Source: Oasisia sp. SBJ-2009 (lineage: Eukaryota; Annelida; Polychaeta; Sabellida; Siboglinidae). From it: a stretch of 64,000 bases of DNA. The position numbers and the translations under genes were made by a program. The notes beneath the pieces are model-generated. The model did no database searches. It had not been told where the DNA came from and worked only from the letters and a program-made list of their open reading frames with translations. Location of the stretch: assembly GCA_964017155.1 (NCBI GenBank), contig OZ024866.1, forward strand, positions 23,605,730 through 23,669,729, written 5' to 3'. Shown here piece after piece: positions 44,489 to 57,161 of the stretch; position 1 is the stretch's first letter; every line of letters starts with the position of its first letter.

Positions 44489-46300
44489 GTGAGTACTTCA
44501 TCAACATAGTTCATATTGGCTGGTATTCTGCAATTAATATTGTGTGGTTACTATTTTTAATTGTGCTGATGTGAAGGATGTTTTCATGTTGGTAGATGTA
44601 TGATTTTCACAACACAAGGGCAACAGGACAAAAATAATACTTTAACTAGGTGTAGAATAATACAGAAAAGACACATAATACCAGAGGATATACAAAATAA
44701 AATCATGTATTGTTCATTTGTGCACTCAAAGAAACTAACTGATATCACTCGCCATGCACCGTGCCGTGTTCTGATAGCTCCCATATCTCAGGCACCAGTG
44801 AGAATCTATCATTTATATTTTGTATGGATGTTTCTTGGGGCACTGCCAAGTAATAAAATTAATAAATATTGGATTGCCTCATTTTAAAAGGCTCCCTTTC
44901 TAGAGTCCTAGGACCCCAGAACTAGTATAATTTTACAGTTTGCCTATTTGTTTTGAAACATGTAATGTAACTACTAACAAATTACATGCAACCATGAGAA
45001 AACGTTGCCCGGAATAGAACTTTCCTTATCCCAAAGACACGTTGTTTGCAACATGAAATGCTCATAAGCCGCCGCTGCATGCAATTTTATATTTACACTA
45101 GGTGGCTGCAACAGGGTTGCATGCAACTGTTCCTCACGCTGCATTTACCCGCATTGAATATTGTAAATCTGCATCTAGGGACACCCTCAATTTGTGGTCA
45201 TTTTATCTCATTTATTACAGTGAAGGTGGGAATGTAATTATTCCAATTCCGACAATGATGTCGGGAGATGGAGGCCTGTTGTCAACATATTAACTCTCAG
45301 GACATTCTTGGTAATTCCCCATTTCACTATTGTGACAGTAAACAATCATTATTGAGTGTAATATCTATGATGAGAGGGTTTTGTCCAATTGGCTTATGTC
45401 ATCAAGGGTGTATGTCTTTTCACCTCAATAGGGTTTTGTCCGCACACCCATAGACAAAAACACAAATGTTTTGTTTGTTTCTTTCATACTAAAACATAAT
45501 CAGATATTATTCTATCTACTATCTCAGGTTTATGTCACAAAACCATTACTCTCCTTGAGTGCCATCGGGCTTAGACACACCAGGTACGATTTATGGCTCC
45601 ATCCCTAGCGTACACAGACAGGTCTCTGTGGAACAGATCCTATCATGTTTTTATCTGAAGGATCTCTCAATATACTACTGATCTCATCTAGCTACGACAA
45701 ATAGCGGCTGCAGAGTACATGCTGTCACCAACAGAAGGCCATGGTATTGAGCCTTGTCTGTAGCCCACCTTCCATTCATCTACATTATCCACCTGTATCT
45801 TCCTGAATCATGCCTGGGTACTGCCCACACCTATTTCCTTTTTACCTTGCATCTGTTAATTTTACATTCTTTTCATTCTTATTATCAGCAATATCTTACT
45901 TGAATGGTTAATGACTGATACAGTTGTGCAGTTGGAATACAACTGATGGTGTCTTTTCTTCGGTAATGGAAATTGGCCAATTTCGTGTCATCCATGAAAT
46001 AATATTATTTAATATAATAGTGTTGTCTGGGAAGTAATTGTGCCATGCCACATATATGTCTGCTGCTAACTCACTATGTACCCTACAGGCTACAGGCGGT
46101 TCCTCCCCACCCCACCGGTGAAGCAGGACATTCCCTGCCTACTGTGGGCTGTGGGCTCCTCGCCTGATTGTTCCCTGATAGCAGTGTCAGGGGCTGCGTT
46201 AATACCCCAGTAGATTCCTGTTATACTGGACAGTTACTTGTTTGCATGTTTCATAATCCTAAGACCTTCCATGTAGACGAATGAATGTTTTGTATTGTAG
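44489..46300. repeat. Blocks V (short), X and Y between B1 and A2 of unit II
   Basis: 44489-44975 matches the start of block V at 25425. At about 44976 it switches to block X (compare 3255-4050). At about 45793 it switches to a block resembling 6064-6590 (CTGTATCTTCCTGAATCATG), and at about 46257 it rejoins the sequence directly before the A2 exon. These switches mark recombination or deletion joints. No gene seen. Confidence 0.65.
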
Positions 46301-46384
46301 TTTAGAATCATGTGCCGTTGGATCTGATGGGATGGTGCCACTGGCCACAGCACTTTCTCATTGCCCAAAGGTTGAAGTACTCTG
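46301..46384 (+). CDS. LRR exon 13, type A (A2 family)
   Basis: An 84-bp exon reading LESCAVGSDGMVPLATAL then SHCPKVEVL. One replacement (S to P) and one silent change separate it from the A2 exons at 15684 and 27356. Acceptor TGTATTGTAG, donor GTGAGC. Confidence 0.9.
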
Positions 46385-46621
46385 GTGAGCAAAACGTGTA
46401 TTACATAATATAATTGTTTACATATCAATGTAACATTACGTGTTGTTTATTATAACAATAGTGATCATTTTTCAATATTTATTTTTGCAATGAGGTATTT
46501 CAGATATTGTGTTCTATTACATTTTGTAGTGTGGAACAAATTAGATTAATGTTGTGTGTCACGTATGAAGCTTTGTAATTCCGTTGACTTGCTATTAATA
46601 AAAAGTAATCCAAATGCACAG

Positions 46622-46708
46622 GTTGAAAGACAACTCACTAAGAAACCCGGAAGCAGCTAGAGCCATCGCAATCGCCATTCAGCAGATGCCGTTTTTGCAG
46701 AAATTGGT
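46622..46708 (+). CDS. LRR exon 14, type B (B2 family, diverged end)
   Basis: An 87-bp exon reading LKDNSLRNPEAARAIAIAI then QQMPFLQKL. It has T to N, L to I, T to P, C to F and K to Q relative to exons 6 and 10, mostly near the end that leads into the next beta-strand. Donor GTGAGTA. It joins the exon at 57078 through codon GTG. Confidence 0.88.
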
Positions 46709-48753
46709 GTGAGTACATCATTAACATACTTGACTGGTAATACTCAACTAATATTGTGTGAGCACCTTTTTGATATTGAGAATGGGTGTACGAGTGACAT
46801 TTAATTAAGTCAGTAGGACATCATTTTAATACATTTGTAGACTAAATCAATATTAAACGCAACATTTTGGACGGCATACATTTTGTTAATATTTACAGTG
46901 TGATTTTTATGCATATATGTTGAGTGTTTAATTAACAGAGACTGATTTTATTTGTCCATTACCAAAAACTAACTGTCCGATAACTGGCACATTCAACCCT
47001 ACAATATTAAACTGCCATTAACTAGTTGTTCTGGTTCGTTGTGTTAGCTTACACTGACATTCTTTCTCTGCCTACGTTTTCTTCCACTGGGCTCACTGTC
47101 TAATTGTCCACTGACAGACCTGTCGGGGCTGTGTCAATAACCCAGTAGATTCCTGTTAAACTAGACACTTGCCTGTTTGTATGTTTAAGGTCTAGTCGAT
47201 TTATGTGCTTGCGTTTCAAAATACCATATTTGGTCTATTACACGTACATGCCCAAATAACTGTACACCCTCTTTTTAGCAGCGTCTGCCACCCTGGCAGC
47301 GTTCTCTAAATCCCAACATTATCATTTGGTTGCATAATTATCAGTTAATTTCCACCGTGTCACACCAGATTCAAAGTTCAGTGGAGGTCAAGAGTTTCAC
47401 CTAAGTTAGGTAGCAGTTACCGCGGCCTAAGACAGCGATATGATTTGAAGATGCATCCAGACGCACTACTTTTTGGCGTGTCTTCGCGGTGATCCAAAAC
47501 GGTTCACTGGGGCGATGGTTCCATGCCACTATACGTGTTTGCCACACTTAGTAGTTGCGTTGTTCCTACGGTTGGTGACTTGGCATGAAACGTCTTTCAC
47601 CATTGCATGTTTCTGTTTCGGCCTTGCAGCATGACACGACCCAGCACCTTACTGTTTGTCGCAATTATTTATGTAAGTGTTGTGCTGAGGAGCCGGTCAC
47701 TCTTTCTAAGCGACAAGTGGCGATCCATGTGATCAACATTGTTGAAAAAACAAAATTAAAGAAGTAATGCACAATAAATATGTATTTGAATGGACGTTTC
47801 TAAGGACAGCTCCATGCCTCCTGCAAAAGCAAATTGTTCTTATTTGCTCTGTCCTGCTTAGAATCAATTATATATTCACATTGTATATTCCAGGAGTTGT
47901 GTATTCGCCTACCCTGTCAACCGTGTATGGACTCTGTCTAACTTGTAACTGAGCTGTTATTAGTGACTATCTTACGCTGATGTCAACAACACATTATATC
48001 CATGTTACACTGAAACGTTGCGAGCAGTTTACACGTTTAGACTAAAAATGTCCAGTGAAGAGAGTAATATGAACATTAATAGGGTAGGTTAGTTGAAATG
48101 TACGTTTTGTATTCATGTACATGCCAAATAGCATGATAATTACTAATAGTAATAACAGTTTTGATAATATGTGGATAACATTTACAAATAATTTTGTTTT
48201 TGAAGTTACATGTTCAATGTATCTGTGACACTTGACAGCATTTTTTATTTCTATCAATAGAACCTGTGTCCAGAGATAGCTAGAGCAGTGTAAAGGCATA
48301 TTGGCATATTGTACTTAACTGGGTAATCATAATAAGCTTTTCGCTTAGTAATGCTGCACAATAAATTTTGTATTTGAACAAATCGTTCTGGAGACCATTG
48401 CCACCCAGACTGCAATTGTATTGGAGTTGCGCTTATTTTATTTCAAGTTTTATTAGTACTATGTTGTCTCAATTTATATTCATGTAATGCCACTATTATT
48501 CACCAAAGGAATACTCCTTTATAATTCAAAGGAATTCAGGGACTCTTGGCGCGGTTTTAGTTCTTGGGTAGTACCACAAGTTCCCTCTGTTTGTCTCCTC
48601 CATTCCTGATCCACCTACCACTGGATTATATACACTGTCAATAAGCTGGAACGTCTGTGCCCATTAGCTATATACTTACCCACCATCAGCTCTGTAGCCT
48701 CGACTTCTCGAGAAAGTTCAACAAAACCAGTGCAAAGTGATCCTCATTACCCC

Positions 48754-48756
<3 letters not shown>
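46709..48756. repeat. Duplicated intronic block Q (copy 4)
   Basis: Shared with 12630, 16091 and 27763; closest to the 27763 copy. No gene seen. Confidence 0.7.
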
Positions 48757-48803
<47 letters not shown>

Positions 48804-48810
48804 TCTGCTG
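48757..48810 (+). repeat. (CTG)18 triplet repeat, TTG and TTC interruptions
   Basis: Eighteen triplets with one TTG and one TTC, the most interrupted of the four paralogous tracts. Confidence 0.95.
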
Positions 48811-49105
48811 CCTCTTGCGCCTCCACATCTCAGCACTCTGGTAGTCTGTGAGACCAAGTGGATGATCTTGTGTGCTTGGTTTAGCACACAGCAGATTAAA
48901 CCACTTTCAGCTACTGCGATTCTCGTCTTGAATACATCAATTGCATTCTGATCTCTCTGGGCTGGCTGAGTGGAACAGAAGTTGATATATCCATCTTGAC
49001 TAAAAATCCCTGATGACATGTTCTATTGCTGCCTGCATTCACACACTTTAGCTGTGACAATTATAAATGAATAAATAAATAGTATTGCTTTAAAATAGAT
49101 ATCTT

Positions 49106-49153
<48 letters not shown>

Positions 49154-52100
49154 GAATAAATACAAATAAATATTGACTTAAACAAAGTATTGTATACTTA
49201 TTGTGTTAAGCCTAATAAAATCATAAAAGGGATTAAACGATAACAATATAACTAGGATTATTGTAATTTTTAAAAGTTGAGAATTATAGATAATTGGATT
49301 TAGGTTGTACTGATTAATTTTTGGTGATGCGGATAAAACTGTTTAATGTTTTTCCTTTCTTTACCCTAATGGCCCTGGGTCTCCTTCCTGACGATAGCAT
49401 ATTATTATATTGAGACAGGATGTGACACAAATCATGCACCATTTCTAAATAATGTATCTTTTTTCTTAACTCATTCTGCTGATTTAGTCCAGTATATCTC
49501 AATCTCACAACTTTACTGCCTTTATGAACAATACTGTTAACAATTCTTTCATTCAAACATTGAATTAGTAATGCTTAGTTAATATAATATTGAATCACTA
49601 TAGTTTGGTTGTACAAATGAGATTACCACCATTTACATTGTTTGTATACATTCATCATCAACATTTATTATTGTTCAAAATGTGAATATGCTGCATATAA
49701 CAATACGTTAATAAACTGATTGTGGTTTATTGGCACTGCTTAATGAATTGACACCGAGATGGCGCCACCTAACTTGGTACATTGACAGCATTTTGGGAAA
49801 CAAACAAAATACAGTGATTAAAAGGTGTACACTTGTTACAGGAACACATATTTTAAAACGCACTTGTGAAATATTTACTGGTGTACTGTATGTTAGTTGT
49901 TGGAAGACGACATAATGAGAGCAGGGAGAAGAATGGTAGACACAATAGCATATTTGAGACATTTATCATCACTGGTCAGTTGCTACATATTCCATACAAG
50001 ACAACGATAATGGTTATGGGGTATGGTGGAGAAATCTGTGCTCATTAAACCTAAGTTAGCTAGCAGTTACCGCTGCCTCGGCCAGCGTTAATGTTTTGAA
50101 CCCACTTCCAGACGTACCACTGTTGGTGCGTCTTCAGGATGATCCAATACGGTTCACTGGACTGACGATTCCATAACACTGTGCGTGTCACGTTTTTCCT
50201 ACCGTTGGTGACTTGGCACAAAGCGTCCTTCACAATTGCACGCTGCTGTGGCGGCCTAGCAGCATGACACGAACACTGCATCATACTCGTCATCATGGTC
50301 TTCTTCTCAGTTTTATGATCAGACGCCGGTCACACTGTCTGAACGACAAGTGGCAATACATGTGACAAACTATGTTCAAAAAACAATATTGACTGTGTCT
50401 TGGGTGGTAGCTCTTCACGGACCCGGTTACACAGTCAGCTGCCATACTGCCACAGGAACAAAGTGATACAATGTGACATGTGGATCTCATATGGGGATTT
50501 CTGCATGATAAGTTTCCTGCACGAGGCAATCCCGCCACAAATGCATCAGGACCCACAACCCTTCCATTGGGGAAATCAGCAGTGGGACTAAGCCCTATAT
50601 AGGGGCCAATCACATATTATCACAGGAGGAAAGGGTGAATCTCATCATTATACCATTGGTCTCTTCGTCATTCTTTTGAGGATCTCCCAAGTAGGTTGCA
50701 GTTGTGATAAAAGCTTGCCAGTCAGCATTGAGGGTTGCACCCTATATAAGGTCGCATCATATCTGGCCAGTCCTTGACCCTCGCGTCCTGGTCCAGCATA
50801 GATTAAAACTGCACTGCAACACCAGCCAACTGTGTCTCTCCACGCTTGGAATTGCAACCCTTTTTGGCCACTAGGGGGTGTTTCGTTGGTGGTCGTAGAG
50901 GAACGGTACTCTGCATCTCACACTCTGTGATCACCGATTGGTGCGAACATTGTACAACCATCGATTCTGGGTTCTACATGATACCCCAACAGGTCGACAA
51001 GTGTCCTCCTTTACTTACAGGGAAGGTGGTAATGCGATTATCCCAGTTGTGTGATGTGTGTAGCCGACAGTGGTGAAACAAATGGGTGTACACTTTATTT
51101 ATTATTTTGTTTTTGTTTCTGTTAGTGGGAATGTCCTCCTGTAACATGTATCGTTTCATAATTTGTGGATTCGGATCTTCTTGTGAAATAGGGCGTTTAC
51201 TGTTTGTTCTTTTCAGACCAAGATATTAAACAGTTACAGTTCCATCGAATGTCTTAGGTTGAAGTCACAATATCATTACTCTCCATGAGTCCCACGGTTT
51301 GATGTACCAGATAGCATTAATAGTTCCGTCCTTGGCGCCCAAAGACAGGACTCCATGTAGCAGATTCTGTAACTGTTTTATGTGAAAAACTCCTTGACCC
51401 CAAGTGTTTGTTTTCTTCAAATATGTTCTGTGTTCAGTGTCAACGTTTTGCTCCTGCATAGAGCTGCTGAAAAAATACAAATGTCTAAAATTCGTTTATT
51501 TGTTATATTTTTACTCCTGGTTGATTTCAAGTTTTGTTTTCTTTTTATTGCGTCTCTCAATGTTCACGCTCTTCTTTTACGTACATGATTATATTTATTA
51601 GACCTATTATTGTAGTGGATAATAGGGAAATGTAGTTCGCATATCGTAGGTCTGTTATTCTATGTCATCGAATATTCACTTTATCACATCTTGTAGTTCT
51701 GTAATCTGTGTCTACATCTCTCATTATGTCAACTGTGTAAAGGTATTGTGATAAAATACCGCCTGAACTTACTGCTTCATCCACACAACACCTTTGTGCA
51801 GTTGTGTTTTTAAGCCTGACCACTGTTTGTTGTTTGCTATCTAGTGATTTCAAGACGGCGATTGTCTCAGTAGATGTACGTGTCGTTAATAGGTTTCCAT
51901 AACATCTGATTTTTTCAGTGAGTTGTCTCAGTTGAAAGCCTTGGAATAGCCAACGAAGAAGGACATTCCTAGAACCGTATTTGTTTATATAAACCTTTCG
52001 AATAAGTACTCTAAGGTTGAACATGTTTTCCCTTGTGCCTGTATTTTTCCTGAATCATGCCTGTGTACTGCCCACGTCCATTTCTGTTTTACCTTGCATC

Positions 52101-52204
52101 TGTTTCATCTTGCATTCTTTTCATAATAATTGTTGGTAACGGATTCAATATTGGTTTCTTCCAATCTTCTGGCCAATTAACATTTATCCATATTTTCTCA
52201 CATA
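48811..52204. repeat. Duplicated blocks R and W (copy II)
   Basis: Equivalent to 29914-33750, with a shorter TA tract (about 49111-49147) and several small deletions. The part 50293-51159 is almost identical to 31481-32338, while 48811-50290 is visibly more diverged. No gene seen apart from the minus-strand frame at 51665. Confidence 0.65.
51665..52024 (-). other. Minus-strand ORF family, copy in unit II
   Basis: Equivalent of 33211-33624 with a 119-codon open frame (RKVYINKYGSRNVLLRWLFQ). The C-terminal half from KSLDSKQQTVVRLKNTT to the stop is identical to copy I. Confidence 0.35.
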
Positions 52205-53568
52205 CAGTAGAACTCCTCGTATAAGACCACCCTTCAAATCGGAGTTGATGTTTTGGATTAATTCATACATTTACGCATATCATAACAATTAATATCGATA
52301 TAGTATTTGTGATATTGACAAAAAAATAAGTAGTAAAATACACAAAATTAAATTTAGAAAATTAAAGTTTATTATGAGTTAGCCATGTTTCAGTATAAGT
52401 ATGATTCAGAATAGTTTTATAATGTATTATTATCTGATAAAAACGTATCCTTATTTTAATTGTTATTTCAAATTTCGTCTGAGGGCTATACAGGGCTGCC
52501 ACCTCACAGCGTTTGTGTAATCGTGTCGCAGTTTCTTCTTCTTCCAGCGGCGCAAAACAAACATTTACTTTCTGACCCCTAACCATGTAAACAACCACCT
52601 ACAGCCGCCAGAATTTTTCTCTCATAATTTAGTTTACATATACACATGCTACATTATAGAATACTATCATTTAAATTAATTTAAAGAATACAATTCACAA
52701 ATCAAAGTCATGCTAAACTCGACATCGTCGGCGCGCAGGCCGCAGATTACCGTAGCGTAGGCATAACATCAGTATTTTATCCCGATGTCGCTACATAAAT
52801 GAGCGTCAGAATTTCCGGTTTTATCCAAATCTAACCTAATACTTAGCCTGAAACCCTAAACTTTGATGATACACAATATGGATATTACAGTAATCCACTG
52901 ACCTATATATAACTGGATGGCTAATGCCGCATTCCTGTGTGTGCTGTCACTTGACGCCACTCACCCCCGCAGCCGCCATGGTTTTGTATGCCAGCTGCCA
53001 CGGGCGGCCTATTCAGTTGTGTGTGTTTCAGGTCTATGTGTTAACGCACAACCACCGTGTAGTTAATTAGTGTAGTTTAATTAGTAGTAATAATTAGTAT
53101 AGTTTAATTAGTACTTAGTAATAATTAGTGAAGTTTAATTGGTATATTTATATTAACGGTCTTCGCTTCGAAATTAGTGAGGATGCTAATACACGATGGT
53201 CATATTGTTCTTACTCTTATCACACTAATTGAGTTTGATGTATATAGTGTACATACAGTCTAGAAACTGCTACTGCAAAGATCAGCTCAAAATGACTCTA
53301 GCTGTGATAACTGTGGAACAATAGTGTTTAATCATCAGTGAGAGTGTTTTTATGATAGTGATAGAAACACACTCTCACTTCTCTTAACTGTTTATTGAAA
53401 CAATATTATTTTGGATGTCATGTATTATAATATAATATACATTGGTTACATAGACACCCGTGGGTTACTGATTCAAATAACATATTGTTACACAACAAGT
53501 ACCTGGTATATTGTTTAATTTATAATGCATTGAGGTCATGTTCTGCTTTGTTCACATTGCAAGTTACG

Positions 53569-53656
53569 AATGAATGAATGAATGAATGAATGAATGAATG
53601 AATGAATGAATGAATGAATGAATGAATGAATGAATGAATGAATGAATGAATGAATG
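53569..53656. repeat. (TGAA)n tetranucleotide repeat
   Basis: About 22 perfect TGAA units inside the 2.3-kb transposon, followed by TGTTTTTTATTTGAACAG. Such a tract next to a T-rich stretch could be the tail of a nested retroposon, but I see no retroposon body. Confidence 0.9.
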
Positions 53657-54131
53657 ATGTTTTTTATTTGAACAGTATTTCAACCAAATACATACACTAT
53701 ATCCATGTCAAAACAACTCAGAATCAAATGCAAATATAACGATCATTATAAACATGGTAATAGTATATAATAATTTGTAATACAGTAATACAACATACGG
53801 TCAGGAGACTCCTCTAAGACCATGCCGGTCGCTATCGAGGAGCCACCTTTCACAAACATTTCATATACAAAATCATTCCATTTTCTAAAACAAATTCTTT
53901 GAGAAAAAACATAAACCTTCAAGTAAAGATCCATGTGCGCCGCTGACGTGGCTATTTTACCTTAAGGCACTATTTAATTATTAAGTCTAAGTAAATGTAG
54001 ATATAAGTAAGTAGAGATATAAGTAAGTATACATACAGCATAAAATTGAACGGTGATTTTTGATTCTTAATGTTGCATACATACATAAAAGTCTTGTATA
54101 GTACATGCTACTTGATAACTTTGTAAAAAAA

Positions 54132-54255
54132 ATACAGTTTAACATACTTGGCAAATGATGTGTCTTGTTTATGGTTCACCATCATGTTTAATAAAAATAC
54201 AGTTTAACATGCTTGGCAAATTATGTGTCTTGTTTATGGTTCACCATCATGTTAT
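54132..54255. repeat. Direct repeat of about 60 bp, two copies
   Basis: TACAGTTTAACAT-CTTGGCAA and ATGTGTCTTGTTTATGGTTC occur twice in tandem within the transposon, with few differences. Confidence 0.8.
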
Positions 54256-54686
54256 ATGTGTGTTTAAAAAGTTTATGTTTGTGCATGTTGTGCTTTGCCA
54301 GTTTTTTTTTCTTGTTATGAATGCTCATGTTTGTGTTCATATTTGTGTCACTGTTCACATTTCAAATTTGTATTCGCAAATTAATTAAGCAAATAACGAA
54401 ATAAGCATATACATAATATTTATCGAGGATAGACACATTAAAGCACACAATAACACACTTGTTTCCAATGTGGTCCTCCAAAAAATACTAAGAATAAATT
54501 TAAGAAAATATATAAAATAAATACATAAATAAATAAACACAATAATATAATAAGTAAAATGTAAATATTTTTATATACAGGTAAACAAATGTCATCAATA
54601 AGACAATGTTAAGCTGGTGTTAAGCTGGTGTATGCGTAGGCTATACCACAAGGCACAACATAATAACAAGGCCAACAGGCGGCTGC

Positions 54687-54930
54687 TGGGATCATGCTTG
54701 GACCCAAACCACTATTCCAAAATGGGGGTGTGGGTGTGCGTTTGGGCTAGGGTTTTGGATTTGGATTAGGGTTAAGACAATGATCTATTATATAGAGATC
54801 AGTGGTAATATGTTTTATACAAGTAAATTCTGGCTCGATCCCCAAAGTTGGGTTTCCATTGTTACTGCCATGCAGCGGTGACAACCTCGCACCCCATTTT
54901 GGAATAGTGGTTTGGTCCGAATCCTGCTGC
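54687..54930. repeat. Inverted repeat / hairpin of about 240 bp
   Basis: AAACCACTATTCCAAAATGG on the plus strand near 54704 is matched in inverse orientation near 54894-54913 (CCATTTTGGAATAGTGGTTT), with further matching outward. It may be a small nested MITE within the 2.3-kb element. Confidence 0.6.
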
Positions 54931-55713
54931 ACCTGTCTTCACTTTAAAAAAAATGTAACGTAACTGGTTTGATTCTAAACATCATATTTGCCATTATGAA
55001 TAATTAGTATTACCATAAAAAAAAATTAGACACAAATAATACTAGCCTAATGTTACGAAATTGGTAGCTGAAGTTGAGCCATTTAACATTGAAAAGGTGT
55101 CCGCTTGCCAGCGGCTGGGAGACACATGCCCGCGGCCGGTGGCGTCAAGATAACACAGCCGCACGCTATCCAGTTATATATAGGTCAGTGCAGTAATCAC
55201 ACTGCTACGCGTTGCCGATGATGTCGATGTCCACTGACGATAATGTCTTCCCGGCGAGTTTTGCACAAGTTTGTTTTGAGAATTTTATTTGTTTCAATAA
55301 TGTAAGTCAATTAATCTTGTAACCTAATGTATGTTTATAACAAATGTGAGGAAGGTTTGCGGCTGTTAAGTGTAGTTTTTGTAGATTGGTCAGAAAGTAA
55401 AAGATCCCCAACATTAATGGTCGTCATCATGCAATTCATTGTTTTAGTGTGCATCCATGTCGTGTTATTTACACGTTTAACGTGAGTTCGTTGCGAGATT
55501 TTGGTTTAAAATGTGCCGGCTACCTATTGGGGGGGGGGGGGTCGTTCAACAGGGGTAAAATTCAAATGGCCATTGTCGCTGGTCGCGTTTCCCGGGTGGT
55601 CGTTGACAAGGGGACGTTTATTCAGCGAAGGAAATGGAAATTGTTTCAATGGAAAACGGTCGTATAACGCAGGTGGTCTTTTATCAGGGGGTCGTTCGTA
55701 TGGGGTTCTACTG

Positions 55714-57077
55714 TATGTTACCTGGCTCAGTATGCCACTGATGCTAGTTCAGAATTCTGCCAATTGGGCGAACTACTGCACCCAGTGAATGTAAGAAGCA
55801 TTAGTGCATGTTAGTACTTTGACACTAGCTGACGCACTCGACATCTCGAGACCAGAGCTTCCGAGACACTGTCTCTGGTCAGAAGTCGGAATTCATTTTT
55901 CTATCCATCAGTTCAATGAATCAATTGGAATGATACCACAAAATCAAAGGAAGCTGTACATCAAATTACATGCTACAACGAGAAAACGTTGCCCGGAATA
56001 GAACTTTCCCTATCCAAAAGAAACATTGCATGCAACATCAAATGCGTTTGTATAAGCAGGTGCTGCATACAGTTTAATGTTTACACGAGGTGATCTGACT
56101 GCAACAGGGTTGCAAGCAACTGTGCCTCACGTTGCATGCATGCAACCGCATTGCATAATGTAGACCTGCCTTTAGAGACACCCCGAAGTGGTTTGTCATT
56201 TTAACTCCTTTATTACAGGGAAGATGGGAATGTGATTATTCCAGTTTTATGATGTCGGAAGATGGAGGCCTATTGCCAACCTCCTAACTAGCAATACATA
56301 AATCAGACATTATTCAATCCACTATCTCAAGTTGAAGTCACAAAACCATTACTCTTCGTGAGTACCATCGGGTTAAGGCACACTAGGTACGATTTATGGC
56401 TGCGTCCCTAGCGTCCACAGACAGGTCTCCGTGGAACAGATCCTATAAATGTTTATCTGAAGAACCTTTCCATGTACTCCTGATGTCATTTAGCTAATAC
56501 CAATAGGGATTGCAGAGTATATGCTGTCACCAACAAGAGGTCATTAGAAGGAGTCTTGTCTGTACCCCACCATCCATTTATCTACATTCTGTACCTTGTT
56601 AAGTGCCAAAGTCAGGCTAAGCTAAGTCCATCTTAGGCAATAATATCTACCCCCTGTTATATTTTTGCAATTACAAAACTGCTATTGCAGTATATTCCCA
56701 TTTATTTTGTGTTGAAGATATGCTGTAGACAAATAAACATATATATTGAAATAGCCACTGCAACTGGATAACAGTAAGTGTTGAACTGTTATGAGTGTTA
56801 GGACACAGAGTGTACAGTCTTTGTTGTTATTACTAGGTTTAGGGAATAGGGTGTGCTGTCTTTGTTGTTATTACTCTGTTTAGGGAATAAGGTGTACTGT
56901 CTTTGTTGTTATTACTCTGTTTATGGAATAGGGTGTACTGTCTTTGTTGTTATTACTCTGTTTAGAGTGTACTGTCTTTTTTGTTATTACTCAGTTCAGG
57001 GCGTACTGTCTTTATTGTTATTACTGTGTATCATCTTTGTTGTTATTTACTACAATTCTCAATGTCTTATGTTGCAG
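55714..57077. repeat. Block X (copy II) and TTGTTGTTATTACTC minisatellite
   Basis: To about 56640 this is block X. From about 56806 to 57045 lie about six imperfect units of 33-49 bp built on GTGTACTGTCTTTGTTGTTA and TTACTCTGTTTAG. They end about 30 bp before the acceptor of the last LRR exon. The same minisatellite occurs at about 6715-7015 (six to seven units) and, with two units, at 4840-4940. Confidence 0.8.
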
Positions 57078-57161
57078 GTTACGGTCATGTAACATTGGAG
57101 CTGATGGAATTCGTGCAATCCAAGCCGCCTGTTTGCACTGCCCAAATGTAAACATATTTGG
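57078..57161 (+). CDS. LRR exon 15, last LRR, type A
   Basis: An 84-bp exon after TTATGTTGCAG with donor GTACGT, phase 2. It reads LRSCNIGADGIRAIQAACL then HCPNVNIFG. The sequence is distinct from the A1 and A2 families and occurs once, as expected for a capping repeat. It joins the terminal exon through codon GGG. Confidence 0.88.

Larger units (their letters stand above)
52896..55190. mobile_element. 2295-bp DNA transposon with 8-bp target duplication
   Basis: It begins CACTGACCTATATATAACTG and ends with the exact inverse complement; the perfect terminal match is 23 bp. It is flanked on both sides by CAGTAATC, which occurs once at the empty site in the paralogous Tigger-like element (34429-34436). 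An 8-bp duplication is typical of hAT and P superfamilies; I cannot decide between them and see no transposase. Inside are a TGAA tract, a direct repeat near 54130-54255 and an inverted repeat near 54687-54930, so it is probably a composite or nested element. Confidence 0.75.
52205..55713. mobile_element. Pogo/Tigger-like DNA transposon, copy II (interrupted)
   Basis: Same element as 33751-34934 (CAGTAGAACTCCTCGTATAA start, GGGTTCTACTG end), flanked by TA on both sides. It is split by a 2295-bp insertion at 52896-55190. Without the insertion and its 8-bp duplication it is about 1206 bp, close to copy I. A run of 13 G lies near 55529. Confidence 0.6.
38364..56690. repeat. 19-kb tandem unit, copy II
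   Basis: Second copy of the unit described at 19347. It differs in that 25908-27320 of copy I is replaced at 44976-46260 by sequence related to 3240-4140 and 6064-6590. It also carries an extra 2295-bp transposon inside its Tigger-like element. The right boundary is blurred, because block X runs on into a stretch leading to the last LRR exon. Confidence 0.8.
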
